Shown: positions 35,980 to 44,854 of the stretch, piece after piece
How the letters are laid out: each line of letters begins with the position of its first letter
How positions within the stretch are numbered: position 1 is the stretch's first letter
Translations under genes and position numbers: made by a program
The notes under the pieces: model-generated
Told to the model about the DNA's origin: nothing
Databases searched by the model: none
The model's input: only the letters and a program-made list of their open reading frames with translations
Assembly (NCBI RefSeq): GCF_000482865.1
Contig: NZ_AXWW01000013.1
Span: 114,790 to 178,789, forward strand
DNA from: Actinokineospora inagensis DSM 44258
GTDB taxonomy: Bacteria; Actinomycetota; Actinomycetes; Mycobacteriales; Pseudonocardiaceae
Length of the DNA stretch: 64,000 nucleotides
Direction of reading: 5' to 3'

Positions 35980-36873
35980 ATGGCCGCGGCGGGGTTGTTC
36001 ACCAGGGAGAACCTGGACGCCGTGTTGGACCGGGTGTGCGCCAGGGTCGGGGTCGACCCCGGCGGCGCCCGGCTCCTGCGGTTCACCAACAACGCGGTGT
36101 TCCAGCTCGCGGCGGCGCCGGTTGTGGTGCGGATCGTCGGGTCGGTGGCGTTGCGGCACCGGGTGCGCAAGGTGGTACGGGTGGCCCGCTGGTTCGCCGA
36201 TCACGGGGTGCCCGCGGTCAGGTTGACCGTGGGGATCGAGCAGCCGGTGTTCGTCGGCGCCTACGCGGCCACGGTGTGGGACACGGTCGTCACCAGCGGT
36301 GGTACCGCGCCGCGGGCCGCTGATCTCGCCGCGTTGTTGCGCCGGGTGCACGCCCTGCCGTTGCCGGATCTGCCCTCGTGGGACCCGCTCGACGACGTCC
36401 GGCGGCGGTTGGGCGAGGCGGAGGGGTTGGCCGTCGACGACGTGTTGTTCCTGCGGTCGCGGTGCGACGAGGTGGCGGCCCGGCTGCTCGACCTGGACTT
36501 CCCGCTGCCGCGGGGGCTGGTGCACGGCGACGCCCACCTGGGCAACCTCATCCCGAGCAGCGCGGGCCCGGTGCTCTGCGACTTCGACTCCAGTTGCCTC
36601 GGTCCGCCGGAGTGGGACCTGACGCCACTGGCGGTGGGGGTGAGCCGGTTCGGCGAGCCGACCGCGCGGTACCGGGAGTTGGCCGACGGCTACGGCTTCG
36701 ATGTCACTCGCTGGAGTGGCTTCGCGGTGCTGCGCGAGGTGCGTGAGCTCAAGCTCATCACCAGTGTTCTGCCGATCATGAACAGCAGCCCGCAGGTGCG
36801 GCCTGAGCTGCTGAGACGGCTCCGGGACTTCCGCACCGGGGATACCTCGGCCCGGTGGTCGCGTTACCGCTGA
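35980..36873 (+). CDS. Aminoglycoside phosphotransferase-fold kinase
   Basis: A 297-residue APH/choline-kinase-fold protein. I take ATG at 35980 (MAAAGLFTRENLDAV) after GGGGGACC. The Brenner motif LVHGDAHLGNLI holds the catalytic Asp, and LCDFDSS the metal-binding Asp; the N-lobe (VVVRIVGS) has Arg where a Lys is usual. It phosphorylates an unknown small molecule; relatives are not necessarily resistance enzymes. It follows the HTH-TPR gene by 38 bp on the same strand. Confidence 0.85.
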   Translation: MAAAGLFTRENLDAVLDRVCARVGVDPGGARLLRFTNNAVFQLAAAPVVVRIVGSVALRHRVRKVVRVARWFADHGVPAVRLTVGIEQPVFVGAYAATVWDTVVTSGGTAPRAADLAALLRRVHALPLPDLPSWDPLDDVRRRLGEAEGLAVDDVLFLRSRCDEVAARLLDLDFPLPRGLVHGDAHLGNLIPSSAGPVLCDFDSSCLGPPEWDLTPLAVGVSRFGEPTARYRELADGYGFDVTRWSGFAVLREVRELKLITSVLPIMNSSPQVRPELLRRLRDFRTGDTSARWSRYR

Positions 36874-37015
36874 CGGTGGTTTCCCGCCCGGATGGCGGTA
36901 TTCGCGCGGGTAACGCGCTGCGCATTGTGAACGACGCCAGGGTCAGCGCGCCCGATCATCCGCATCGGCGCCTGCCCTGCTCACCGTCCGTGTTGGCCGT
37001 CCCGCGAGGTTGCCC

Positions 37016-37294
37016 ATGTTCCGGAACCGCCGCCGTGCCCTCGCCTCGGCCCGCGCCCTGGACCAGGCCGTCGACAGCCAACTCGCCGCGGTCGCGAAGC
37101 TGCCCGAGGACGCGCGCCGCCGCTCGGCCGACCACCTGGCCGAGCTGGTGCTGCTGGCCCAGGCCTACCGGCACTACGCGCGGGGCTGGATCTCGCACCG
37201 GGAGCTGGCGAACCGGGGCCGGTCGGCCACCGCGCGGCTGGCGCACCTGCGCTCGCCGCGGCCCGCGCCCGCGCACCTCACCGAGCAGGACTGA
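37016..37294 (+). CDS. Small helical hypothetical protein
   Basis: A 92-residue soluble protein beginning MFRNRRRALASARALDQAVD and rich in Ala, Arg and Leu, all predicted helix (DARRRSADHLAELVLLAQAYRHYARGWISHRELANRG). GAGG lies just upstream of the ATG. I recognise no family. It stands between the APH-fold gene and the DnaA-box cluster. Confidence 0.6.
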   Translation: MFRNRRRALASARALDQAVDSQLAAVAKLPEDARRRSADHLAELVLLAQAYRHYARGWISHRELANRGRSATARLAHLRSPRPAPAHLTEQD

Positions 37295-37391
37295 CCACTC
37301 ACCGTTCCCCCGTTCGGCCTACTTCGTCCCACGGCGTCGGTTGCCGGGATCGGCAGGCGGGCGGTGAGCGGCGGCTGCGCCGCGCCGAACG

Positions 37392-37529
37392 CGATCCACA
37401 GCCTGTGGACAACTCGGCCATTTCATCCACAACTGTGCACAACTACCTGTGGACAACTCCGATTACCTGGGGATGTGCGAGAAGATCCGCAGGTCAGGGC
37501 GCACGAGTGACCCACAAGACCTGTCCACA
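37392..37529. promoter_or_regulatory. Cluster of five to six DnaA-box-like sites
   Basis: Near-consensus 9-mers at 37404 (TGTGGACAA), 37423 (TCATCCACA), 37434 (TGTGCACAA), 37448 (TGTGGACAA) and 37521 (CTGTCCACA), plus a weaker CGATCCACA at 37393, in both orientations within 138 bp. No gene lies in 37295-37555. It is a strong candidate for DnaA binding away from oriC. Confidence 0.6.
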
Positions 37530-37555
37530 GGCGGTGGGGTGTCGCCGATCCCGGG

Positions 37556-38575
37556 TCAGCCGAGCGGCGCGCGGGTGAGCACCACGGCGAACCCGAAGGC
37601 CAAACCCATGATCGAGAGCTCGCAAGCGGCCAGCGCGACCAGCGGCGTGGTCCGGTGCGCGATGATGCCGGGCAGCAGCCGCCAGCGGATGTTCGCGCCC
37701 AGGGCGGCGAGCCCGGCCAGGCAGCCGATCTTCATCAGCACGAGGATCCCGTAGCCGGTGCCGAACAGGGCCTGGACCAGCGTGCGGTTGGGGTTGACCA
37801 GCAGTTCGACCGCCCCGTTGAAGAAACCCGTCACCGTGACGACCGCCAGGCAGATGGTGGCCAGCCTGGAGAACCGGGGGAGCGCGTGCGCGAGCAGCGT
37901 CCGGTTGGCGGCCAGCAGCACGACGACCGCGCCGAGCCCACCGGTCCACGCCGCGGCGGACATGACGTGCAGCTCCATCGAGATCATGGTGATGTCGTGC
38001 CAGCGCCAGTTGGTGGCGTGCCCGGTCACCGGCAGCGGCAGCAGCGCGAACAGCGCCACGGCCGCCCGCAGCTCGGCGGGCACCGACTCGCCGACCCGCA
38101 CCGACCACAGCGCCAGCCCGAAGCTGAGCAGCGCGAACCCGGCGACGAACACCAGCGCCTTGCCCGCGCCGATCGTCCGCACGTACTCCCACACGTCCGC
38201 GACCGACACCGTCGACCCGGCCCGCAGCTCCGCCGTCTGCAGCACCAGCGCGACCAGCGCCGCGACCGCCCACACCAGGGCGCTGAGCATGGCGGCCCGG
38301 CGGGCCCCCGCCAGCACGGGTTCGGCCAGCTTCGGCCGGTCGAACCCGATGAGCAGGGGCACCAGGCCGAGCCCGACCGTCACCACGGCCGCCATGTCCA
38401 GCACCGCGCGCACGACCGGGAGACCGACCCGGACCACCACCGCCGGTTCCGGCAGCCCCGGCACCGGCGCCACCGCGGTGACCGCGAGGCCGACGAGCAC
38501 ACCGGCGATCGCGGACACCACCAGCGCGACCAGCAGCCGGGGGTGGGTCTTGGTGGTGGTCCGGGCCCGGGTCAC
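37556..38575 (-). CDS. copD: Copper resistance protein CopD
   Basis: A 339-residue integral membrane protein with eight hydrophobic segments, thought to move copper across the membrane with CopC. GTG start in a GTGA overlap with the copC stop. The TGHATNWRWHDITMISMELHVMSAAAWTGGL segment holds conserved His and Met residues of the CopD family; the C-terminal helices (CLAVVTVTGFFNGAVELLV and following) match as well. It is the last gene of the copper operon. Confidence 0.92.
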   Translation of the reverse strand: MTRARTTTKTHPRLLVALVVSAIAGVLVGLAVTAVAPVPGLPEPAVVVRVGLPVVRAVLDMAAVVTVGLGLVPLLIGFDRPKLAEPVLAGARRAAMLSALVWAVAALVALVLQTAELRAGSTVSVADVWEYVRTIGAGKALVFVAGFALLSFGLALWSVRVGESVPAELRAAVALFALLPLPVTGHATNWRWHDITMISMELHVMSAAAWTGGLGAVVVLLAANRTLLAHALPRFSRLATICLAVVTVTGFFNGAVELLVNPNRTLVQALFGTGYGILVLMKIGCLAGLAALGANIRWRLLPGIIAHRTTPLVALAACELSIMGLAFGFAVVLTRAPLG

Positions 38576-39114
38576 GGCGAGCTGCCCCCGACGCGCAGGG
38601 CCAGGAACATCCCGACCCCGACGAGCACGACGGCGCCCACGATCCACACCCACACCGGGGCACCGCCACCGTCGTCGCCCGAGGACGGCGTGGTCGCGGC
38701 CACCTGGTCCGCGGGTGCCGGGGTGCCGGTGCCCGCGGTGGTGAGGGTGAACTTCAGCTCGCCGGACACCGGGTGCCCGTCGGCGGAGAGGATGCGGTAG
38801 CCGACGGTGTAGTCACCGACCGGGCCGAGCGGGCGGACGGCGACGGACACGATGTTGCCGTTGACCGAGGTCTTCCCGTTCTGCCACTGCCCCTTGCCGT
38901 CCGGCCCGACGACGACGATCGAGTTGAGGTTCTCCCCGATCTGCACCGGCTGGTCGAAGGTCAGTTCCACGGTGGCCGGACCGGCGCCCAGCGACGCCTT
39001 GTCGGCGGGCGTGCTGGACACGAGTTGGTTGTGCGCCAGCGCCGGTCCGGCCAATCCGACCAGGGCGAACAGGGTGACCACGAGCGCCGCGGTGGCACGG
39101 CCGAGTGCGCGCAT
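38572..39114 (-). CDS. copC: Copper-binding protein CopC
   Basis: A 180-residue exported CopC-like protein. After the signal peptide (VVTLFALVGLAGPALA) the mature chain begins with HNQLVSSTPADKASL, the His that ligates Cu(II). The second His lies in GYRILSADGHPVSGELKF. A Thr/Pro linker and a C-terminal membrane helix (VWVWIVGAVVLVGVGMFLAL) tether it to the membrane, as in Gram-positive YobA/CopC proteins. It is 3 bp from ycnI and overlaps copD. Confidence 0.93.
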   Translation of the reverse strand: MRALGRATAALVVTLFALVGLAGPALAHNQLVSSTPADKASLGAGPATVELTFDQPVQIGENLNSIVVVGPDGKGQWQNGKTSVNGNIVSVAVRPLGPVGDYTVGYRILSADGHPVSGELKFTLTTAGTGTPAPADQVAATTPSSGDDGGGAPVWVWIVGAVVLVGVGMFLALRVGGSSP

Positions 39115-39117
39115 CGG

Positions 39118-39876
39118 CTACTGCCCGGCCTTCGCGACCGCCCGCCGCGCCCGCAGCGTGGCGCCGACACCGAAGCCCAGCCCCAACGCGCCGACCACCA
39201 GGCCCGCGGCGCCGAGCCACCGGGCCGTCGTGTCACTCGACTTGGTCTCGGCGGCCTCGGTGTGCGTGTCGGTCGTGTTCGCGGTGTTGGCGGGCGCCAT
39301 CGACCCGTGGTCGTCGCCCGACCCGCCCTTGGTCAGTTGGATCACTGGCGCCGGGTGCTCCGGCTCCTCGGCCCCCGCCGCGGGCGGCGGCGCGTCCCAG
39401 TTGACCACCTTGCCGTTGTCGTAAGTCTGGATCGCGGGCATCACCAGTTGGTCGGCGTCGGGCAGCGCCCCCCCGGACACCTCGAACTCGGCGAACTCGT
39501 TCGGCGCGATCCGGGTGCCCGCGGCCGCGGTCCAGGTGACGGTGCTGACCGCCTCGGTGACCTGGGTGCCGTTGGCGCTGACCGGTTTCGCCAGCTTCGC
39601 CTTGGTGACGACCGCGGTCCACCCGGCCATCGGCTTGGTCCGCAGCGACGGGATGGGGGTGTCCTGCGGGAAGTGCACCTCGAGCTTGACGGTGCCCGCC
39701 GTGTTGTCCTCGTTCGGCACCCGGAAGGTGATCTTGGTGTAGCCGCCCTGCGCGGCCGTCTCGCCGATCACCTTCGCCGTCACGTGCGCCGAGGCGATTC
39801 CCGACCCGAGCAGCACGACGGTCCCGGCCGTGGCGAGGAGAACCCCCGCCCGCGCGGCAAAACGATAAGTCGACAT
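39118..39876 (-). CDS. ycnI: YcnI-like copper protein (DUF1775)
   Basis: A 252-residue exported protein. ATG after AGGAG. The signal peptide ends GIASA and the mature chain starts with His (HVTAKVIG), the copper ligand of YcnI proteins; the other expected features, FRVPNEDNTAGTVKLEVHFP and a Trp in VVNWDAPPP, are present. A His/Asp-containing spacer (GSGDDHGSM) and a C-terminal helix anchor it to the membrane. It probably acts as a copper chaperone for CopC/CopD. Confidence 0.92.
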   Translation of the reverse strand: MSTYRFAARAGVLLATAGTVVLLGSGIASAHVTAKVIGETAAQGGYTKITFRVPNEDNTAGTVKLEVHFPQDTPIPSLRTKPMAGWTAVVTKAKLAKPVSANGTQVTEAVSTVTWTAAAGTRIAPNEFAEFEVSGGALPDADQLVMPAIQTYDNGKVVNWDAPPPAAGAEEPEHPAPVIQLTKGGSGDDHGSMAPANTANTTDTHTEAAETKSSDTTARWLGAAGLVVGALGLGFGVGATLRARRAVAKAGQ

Positions 39877-39945
39877 AGCGATGTATCTCCTGAAGATTTG
39901 ATGGACGAGCCGCTTGGAACCGGCTCGTAGTGGGTGCGGGGAACT

Positions 39946-40494
39946 TCAGGAGAAAACCGGCGGCCCGCGCCTACCGCACACCACTCGTAAGACGATCGCG
40001 AGCAGGTGGTTCGCCGGTGTGCTGATCGACCCTGTCGCGGCCTCGGCGCTGCTCGGCGCGAGACTCACCGTCAACGCGCGTACCAGCCCCGCCACCGCAC
40101 CCGCGATCACGGTCAACGCCGTAGTCGCCGCGGTCAACAGGAACGCCGTGACAACAGTGGCCGCGGCGTGCGTCGCCAACATCAGCCCACCGTCAACGGC
40201 ATGACTGTGTTCGTGCCCGAGGTGTGGTGCCGCGACATCGGTCAGCAACACGTGCAACCCGACCTGGCTGACCCCCAACAACCCCAACGTCGCGACCAAC
40301 CCACCCCGCCGGTCCGCCAAGGCCGTCCCAGCCCACGCCACCAACCCGACCAGCACCACCGTGACCGCCGTATCCGGCAGCCCACCCCCAGCCATCCCGT
40401 GCGCCGAGATCGCCAACGCCCCACTCGCCCCACCCAGGAGCACACCACGCACCACACGCGACACGCGTGGCTGGCTCACTCGACCGGGGGGCAC
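39946..40494 (-). CDS. His-containing membrane protein of the copper operon
   Basis: A protein of about 182 residues with four to five hydrophobic segments. The start is uncertain; GTG at 40494 has a GGGG just upstream, GTG at 40479 is the alternative. Histidines cluster at predicted membrane borders (AISAHGMAGGGLPD, VAAPHLGHEHSHAVDGG, LATHAAATV), suggesting metal contact. I recognise no family. It is 70 bp upstream of ycnI on the same strand and is probably the first gene of the copper operon. Confidence 0.65.
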   Translation of the reverse strand: MPPGRVSQPRVSRVVRGVLLGGASGALAISAHGMAGGGLPDTAVTVVLVGLVAWAGTALADRRGGLVATLGLLGVSQVGLHVLLTDVAAPHLGHEHSHAVDGGLMLATHAAATVVTAFLLTAATTALTVIAGAVAGLVRALTVSLAPSSAEAATGSISTPANHLLAIVLRVVCGRRGPPVFS

Positions 40495-40729
40495 AACCCC
40501 ACAGCGTATTCGCCCCTGTCCAGCACCCTCTACGTGGCACTTTCCCCCCACCCATCACCCCGGCCCGGCAGTCACCCCACCCACTCGCCTCTCCGCCACA
40601 TCCCCAAGCCCCCGTTGCCCACCAAACATCCCCACCCGCGCGCAGCCCCCAATCAGATCGCTGCAACCACTACCGAACAACCTCCCACCCACGACCCCCA
40701 CCAAGCCCACACCCCCACCCTCCCAATCA

Positions 40730-41345
40730 CCCCATCCAGCTATTGACACCCACCGGCCCAGGGCACACCCCCCAACCCGGCCCCCACCCTCTCCGGGGGG
40801 CGTCCCCGATGCCAGTCTACCGGCCTGGAGCAGCGAGCGACCACGAACCAGCTCGCCTGTGGACAAGCTGGCTCATTGTGGACAACTGGTGCGAGTAGAC
40901 CCGTCCAAACGGACCCCGGAATCAAATCCAGTACGACCAGTACCCCATCCAGCTATTGACAACCGCAGGCCTGGGGCACACCCTCCAACCCGGCCCCCGC
41001 CCTCTCCGGGGGGCGACCCCGGTGCCAGTCTACCGGCTTGGCAAGGTCAAGAACTGCGAGCCTGCTCGCCTGTGGACAAGTCGCCATGCTGTGGATAACC
41101 AACCCGAACAGACCTGCCGGAACGGCCCCTGGAATCACAAGCCACTACGACCAGTACCCCATTCAGCGATTGACAACCGCAGGCCTGGGGCACACCCTCC
41201 AACCCGGCCCCCGCCCTCTCCGGGGGGCGACCCCGGTGCCAGTCTACCGGCTTGGCAAGGTCAAGAGCGGCAAGCCCGCTCACCTGTGGACAAGCCAGCA
41301 CGCTGTGGACAACCAACCCGAACAGACCAACCTGAACGGACGCCC
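40730..41345. repeat. Three tandem 214-bp units with DnaA boxes and the GGTAGACTGG element
   Basis: Units start at 40730, 40943 and 41157 (CCCCATCCAGC or CCCCATTCAGC). Read on the minus strand, each unit has two DnaA-box-like sites (plus-strand starts 40858/40877, 41071/41090, 41285/41304; always 19 nt apart), then 36 nt, then GGTAGACTGG (complement at 40812-40821, 41025-41034, 41239-41248), then a GC hairpin and a GGGTT(G)-GG-GGGTGTGCCC tail. The third unit is cut short. The rest of 40495-41527 holds no gene; open frames here are translations of the repeat. Confidence 0.85.
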
Positions 41346-41527
41346 GAGAAAGGCCAGGAGCGGTCAGCGCCCGGTCCGGCAAAGCAGGCTCGAAACCACA
41401 AGGCCGGTGCCGGTCAGATCGTGACCCCAAGCAGGGAGAAACGGCCCTCTCAGGCGATCCCGATGCGTCCCACCGCGCCAAGTGCGGAATCGTCAGCGCA
41501 GGCTAACCAGACCCACAGGCCCCGGAT

Positions 41528-41980
41528 TCACAGCCCCAACGCGCTCAGCAGCCGGTCCTCAACGCGGTCCAGCTCAGACCCAATGGCCCGATGCGCGGCC
41601 CGACGTCGGGCTGTGGGCATCCGTTCGGCCGCGCGGACCGCAGCGGCCAGTTGGCGGAGTTTGTGGTCGGCTTCTTCCGCGAAGGCGTGGTCGTCCGCGG
41701 TGGCGCCTGTTTTGGTGCGGAGTTCGGTGATGCCGGTGGCCGCTCCGGCGATGCGGGCGTGCAGGGCGCCGCCGCGGCCGGTGTAGGTGCCGAGGTCGTC
41801 GGGGGAGACGCCGAGTTTGCGGGCTTTGTGCCGGTCCCAGCGTTCGCGGAGGGCGGCGGCGGTGTGCAGGACGTAGGGGGTGACGACCGGGAGGACCGCG
41901 GGGGCGATGACCTTGGCGACGGCGATCGCGTTTTTGGCCTTGGCGGGGGTGAGCCGCGGTCCCGGGTTCTTCGGTGCCAT
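41528..41980 (-). CDS. Conserved actinobacterial protein, DUF6474-like
   Basis: A 150-residue protein beginning MAPKNPGPRLTPAKAKNAIAVAKVIAPAVLPVVTPYVLHTAAALRERW (shown here only as its overall pattern: basic start, short hydrophobic patch, helical body). It then has RKLGVSPDDLGTYTGRGGAL and ends in a helix with ARRRAAHRAIGSELDRVEDR. The pattern fits the DUF6474 group from memory. Function unknown. It is divergent from the nuclease gene. Confidence 0.65.
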   Translation of the reverse strand: MAPKNPGPRLTPAKAKNAIAVAKVIAPAVLPVVTPYVLHTAAALRERWDRHKARKLGVSPDDLGTYTGRGGALHARIAGAATGITELRTKTGATADDHAFAEEADHKLRQLAAAVRAAERMPTARRRAAHRAIGSELDRVEDRLLSALGL

Positions 41981-42061
41981 GTGCTGAACCTACTTGGCGT
42001 GATCGCCGGGGGCACGCCGGCACCGGATCAGCGCCGGGTTGGGGCAACTAAGCTGCGGTGT

Positions 42062-43702
42062 GTGACTACTACGGTGCTCCTCGACGCCGGCGTGGTGAGC
42101 CGCTGCAGGCGTCGTGTGCACCTCGAGCACGACCCGGCGATGCGTGACGCGCAGCGGTCGGCACCCGATCCGACGGCCGAGCTGCGGAAGGCCGATGCGA
42201 CCAGGCATCGGCGGGTGACCGCGGACGGGTTGGCGGCCCGGTTCGGCGGTCGGTGGGTTGAGGTGTCCGGCGGTCCGGAGTCGCGGGCGTCGGACCGGGA
42301 GGCGGCGACCGCGGCCGCGTTGACCGAGGGCCACGACTTCATCTGGGGTGCCACTCTTCCGCGTGACCCCCGTTCGGGTCGCCGCGGCACTATTGACCTG
42401 TTGGTCCGCAGCGGCGCCGGTTACGTCCCGGTGTTGGTCGTCCGGCACAAGGTCACCGACCCGGGCACCGGCGCGCGCACTTCCCCGCTGGCGGAGCTGG
42501 ATCACGTGGGTGGTCGCCCCGACTCGGCCCGCAAGGTCCGGCCGCAGCCCCGGGATCAGCTCCGGCTGGCGCACACCCGCCGCCTGCTGCAGGCCGCCGG
42601 GTTCGCCGACGAGCGCTCCGCCTTCGCCGGGGTCATCGGCATGGACGGCGACGCCGTGGTGTGGCACGACCTGCAGGCCCCGACCTGGCCCGGTGGCCGC
42701 ACGGCGCTGGCCGAGTACGACTCCCGCTTCGCCGACCGGATCGCGGTGGCCACCGCCGCCGCGACGGGGACGCCCGCGTTGGCCGAGCCGTCCCGCATCG
42801 TCGAGTGCCGTAGTTGCCCGTGGTGGCCGGTGTGCGAGGACGCCTTGGTCAAGACGCGTGACGTGAGCTTGGTCGTGCGCGGTGAGGACGCGGGGATGTT
42901 GCGCTCCGCCGGGGTCACCTCGGTCGACGCGCTCGCGGGCATCGACCCGTACGACACCGACGTCCCCTTGGTCGGCATGCCGGTCGCGGACGCCGTCGGC
43001 CTTGCTCGTGCGTGGCTCGCCGATCTCACAGTGGTCCGCCGCACGCAGACCATCGATGTGCCGCGCGCCGACGTCGAGGTTGATGTGGACATGGAGAGCT
43101 TCGGCGACGCCGGTGCCTACCTGTGGGGCGTCCTCCTCTCCGGTGCCGACATCGGCGAGCCCCGGGGTTACCGCGCGTTCGTCAGTTGGGAGCCGTTGCC
43201 CACCGACGACGAGGCCCGTTCGTTCGCGGAGTTCTGGCGGTGGTTGACCGGTGCCCGTAAGGCCGCCGCCGATCGCGGTCTGACCTTCCGCGCCTACTGC
43301 TACAACGAGCTGGCCGAGAACCGGTGGTTGTTGGCGTCGGCGAAGCGGTTCGCCGGGTTCCCCGGGGTTCCGCGCAAGCGGGAGATCACCCAGTTCATCG
43401 AGTCGGACGAGTGGTTCGACCTGTTCGGCAGCGTCCGCGAGCACTTCCTCTGCTCGCAGGGCAAGGGCCTCAAGACGATCGCCCCGGTGGCCGGGTTCGC
43501 CTGGCGGGACCCGGAGGCGGGCGGCGAGAACTCGATGCGCTGGTACCGGGACGCGGTCGGCCTCGACGGGGACGAGCCGGTGTTGCCGCAGCGGACCCGG
43601 TTGCTGGAGTACAACGAGGACGACGTGCGCGCCACGGCGGCGTTGCGGGCGTGGATGACCTCGCCCGCGGTGCACGACATCCCGTACGTCGGCGACATCT
43701 GA
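42062..43702 (+). CDS. TM0106-family RecB-like nuclease
   Basis: A 546-residue protein from GTG at 42062. The N-terminal half resembles RecB/Cas4-type PD-(D/E)XK nucleases (SRCRRRVHLEHDP, GTIDLLVRSG, VPVLVVRHKVT), with a Cys pair in ECRSCPWWPVCED that may hold an iron-sulfur cluster. The C-terminal half is RNase H/exonuclease-like (VEVDVDMESFGD, YNEDDVRATAAL). This is the layout of the TM0106 family, presumed DNA repair nucleases. It stands alone between unrelated genes. Confidence 0.85.
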   Translation: MTTTVLLDAGVVSRCRRRVHLEHDPAMRDAQRSAPDPTAELRKADATRHRRVTADGLAARFGGRWVEVSGGPESRASDREAATAAALTEGHDFIWGATLPRDPRSGRRGTIDLLVRSGAGYVPVLVVRHKVTDPGTGARTSPLAELDHVGGRPDSARKVRPQPRDQLRLAHTRRLLQAAGFADERSAFAGVIGMDGDAVVWHDLQAPTWPGGRTALAEYDSRFADRIAVATAAATGTPALAEPSRIVECRSCPWWPVCEDALVKTRDVSLVVRGEDAGMLRSAGVTSVDALAGIDPYDTDVPLVGMPVADAVGLARAWLADLTVVRRTQTIDVPRADVEVDVDMESFGDAGAYLWGVLLSGADIGEPRGYRAFVSWEPLPTDDEARSFAEFWRWLTGARKAAADRGLTFRAYCYNELAENRWLLASAKRFAGFPGVPRKREITQFIESDEWFDLFGSVREHFLCSQGKGLKTIAPVAGFAWRDPEAGGENSMRWYRDAVGLDGDEPVLPQRTRLLEYNEDDVRATAALRAWMTSPAVHDIPYVGDI

Positions 43703-43768
43703 TCACTCGCACCGCCCCGGCGACTCGCCTACGGTGGCATCCGTACCCGAGTGGATGAGGAGTCGCGC

Positions 43769-44854
43769 ATGCCGCAGCAGGTTCGGGGTGTTGTCGCCCG
43801 TGGCAAGGGCAGGCCCGTCGGTGTCGAGACGATCGTGGTGCCCGATCCGGGTCCCGGTGAGGCTGTCGTCAAGATCCAGACGTGCGGGGTGTGCCACACC
43901 GACCTGCACTACCGCGAGGGCGGGATCAACGACGAGTTCCCGTTCCTGCTCGGGCACGAGGCGGCCGGCGTCGTCGAGTCGGTCGGCGAGGGGGTGACCG
44001 ATGTGGCGCCGGGGGATTTCGTGATCCTCAACTGGCGCGCGGTGTGCGGGAAGTGCCGGGCCTGCCTGAAGGGCAAGCCGTGGTACTGCTTCAGCACCCA
44101 CAACGCCACCCAGCCGATGACGCTGGAGGACGGCACGAAGCTGTCGCCCGCACTGGGGATCGGCGCCTTCGCCGAGAAGACCCTGGTCCACAGTGGACAG
44201 TGTACGAAGGTCGACCCCTCGGTCTCGCCCGCGGCCGCGGGCCTGCTCGGCTGCGGTGTCATGGCCGGCATCGGCGCCGCGGTGAACACCGGCGCGGTGA
44301 CCCGGGGCGACAGCGTCGCGGTGATCGGCTGCGGCGGGGTCGGTGACGCGGCGATCGCGGGCGCGAAGCTGGCGGGCGCGACGACGATCATCGCGGTCGA
44401 CGTGGACGACCGGAAACTGCAGTGGGCCAAGGGGATCGGCGCCACGCACACCGTCAACGCCAAGTCCGGCGACCCGGTCACGGCCATCCAGGACCTGACC
44501 GGCGGCTTCGGCGCGGACGTGGTGATCGACGCGGTCGGCCGCCCGGAGACCTGGAAGCAGGCGTTCTACGCGCGCGACCTGGCCGGGACCGTGGTGCTGG
44601 TCGGCGTGCCGACCCCGGACATGCGCATCGAGATGCCGCTGATCGACTTCTTCGCCCGGGGCGGCGCGCTGAAGTCCAGTTGGTACGGCGACTGCCTGCC
44701 CTCCCGCGACTTCCCGTACCTGGTGGACCTCTACCAGCAGGGCAGGCTCGACCTGGACGCCTTCGTGTCCGAGCGGATCGCGCTGGACCAGGTGGAGGAA
44801 GCGTTCGAGCGGATGCACCGCGGTGACGTGCTGCGTTCGGTGGTGGTCTTCTGA
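43769..44854 (+). CDS. mscR: S-(hydroxymethyl)mycothiol dehydrogenase
   Basis: A 361-residue zinc alcohol dehydrogenase of class III type that oxidises the formaldehyde-mycothiol adduct with NAD+. ATG after GAGGAG. Catalytic zinc ligands: Cys in [11 protein letters not shown] and His in LLGHEAAG; the structural-zinc cysteines are in [18 protein letters not shown] is bound at [11 protein letters not shown]. The [16 protein letters not shown] and STHNATQPM segments are characteristic of the mycothiol enzymes. It is coupled to the next gene. Its presence shows a mycothiol-using host. Confidence 0.93.
   Translation: MPQQVRGVVARGKGRPVGVETIVVPDPGPGEAVVKIQTCGVCHTDLHYREGGINDEFPFLLGHEAAGVVESVGEGVTDVAPGDFVILNWRAVCGKCRACLKGKPWYCFSTHNATQPMTLEDGTKLSPALGIGAFAEKTLVHSGQCTKVDPSVSPAAAGLLGCGVMAGIGAAVNTGAVTRGDSVAVIGCGGVGDAAIAGAKLAGATTIIAVDVDDRKLQWAKGIGATHTVNAKSGDPVTAIQDLTGGFGADVVIDAVGRPETWKQAFYARDLAGTVVLVGVPTPDMRIEMPLIDFFARGGALKSSWYGDCLPSRDFPYLVDLYQQGRLDLDAFVSERIALDQVEEAFERMHRGDVLRSVVVF

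Noticed and set aside
35980..36873. Aminoglycoside resistance gene
   Set aside because: The fold matches APH, but such kinases are numerous in actinomycetes and nothing ties this one to aminoglycosides.
40361..41481. Overlapping Pro/Thr-rich open frames on both strands
   Set aside because: They run through the 214-bp repeats and C-rich spacer; codon position bias is absent.
44185..44210. DnaA-like sequence inside mscR
   Set aside because: TGGTCCACAGTGGACAG differs from the box at key positions and lies within a conserved coding segment.
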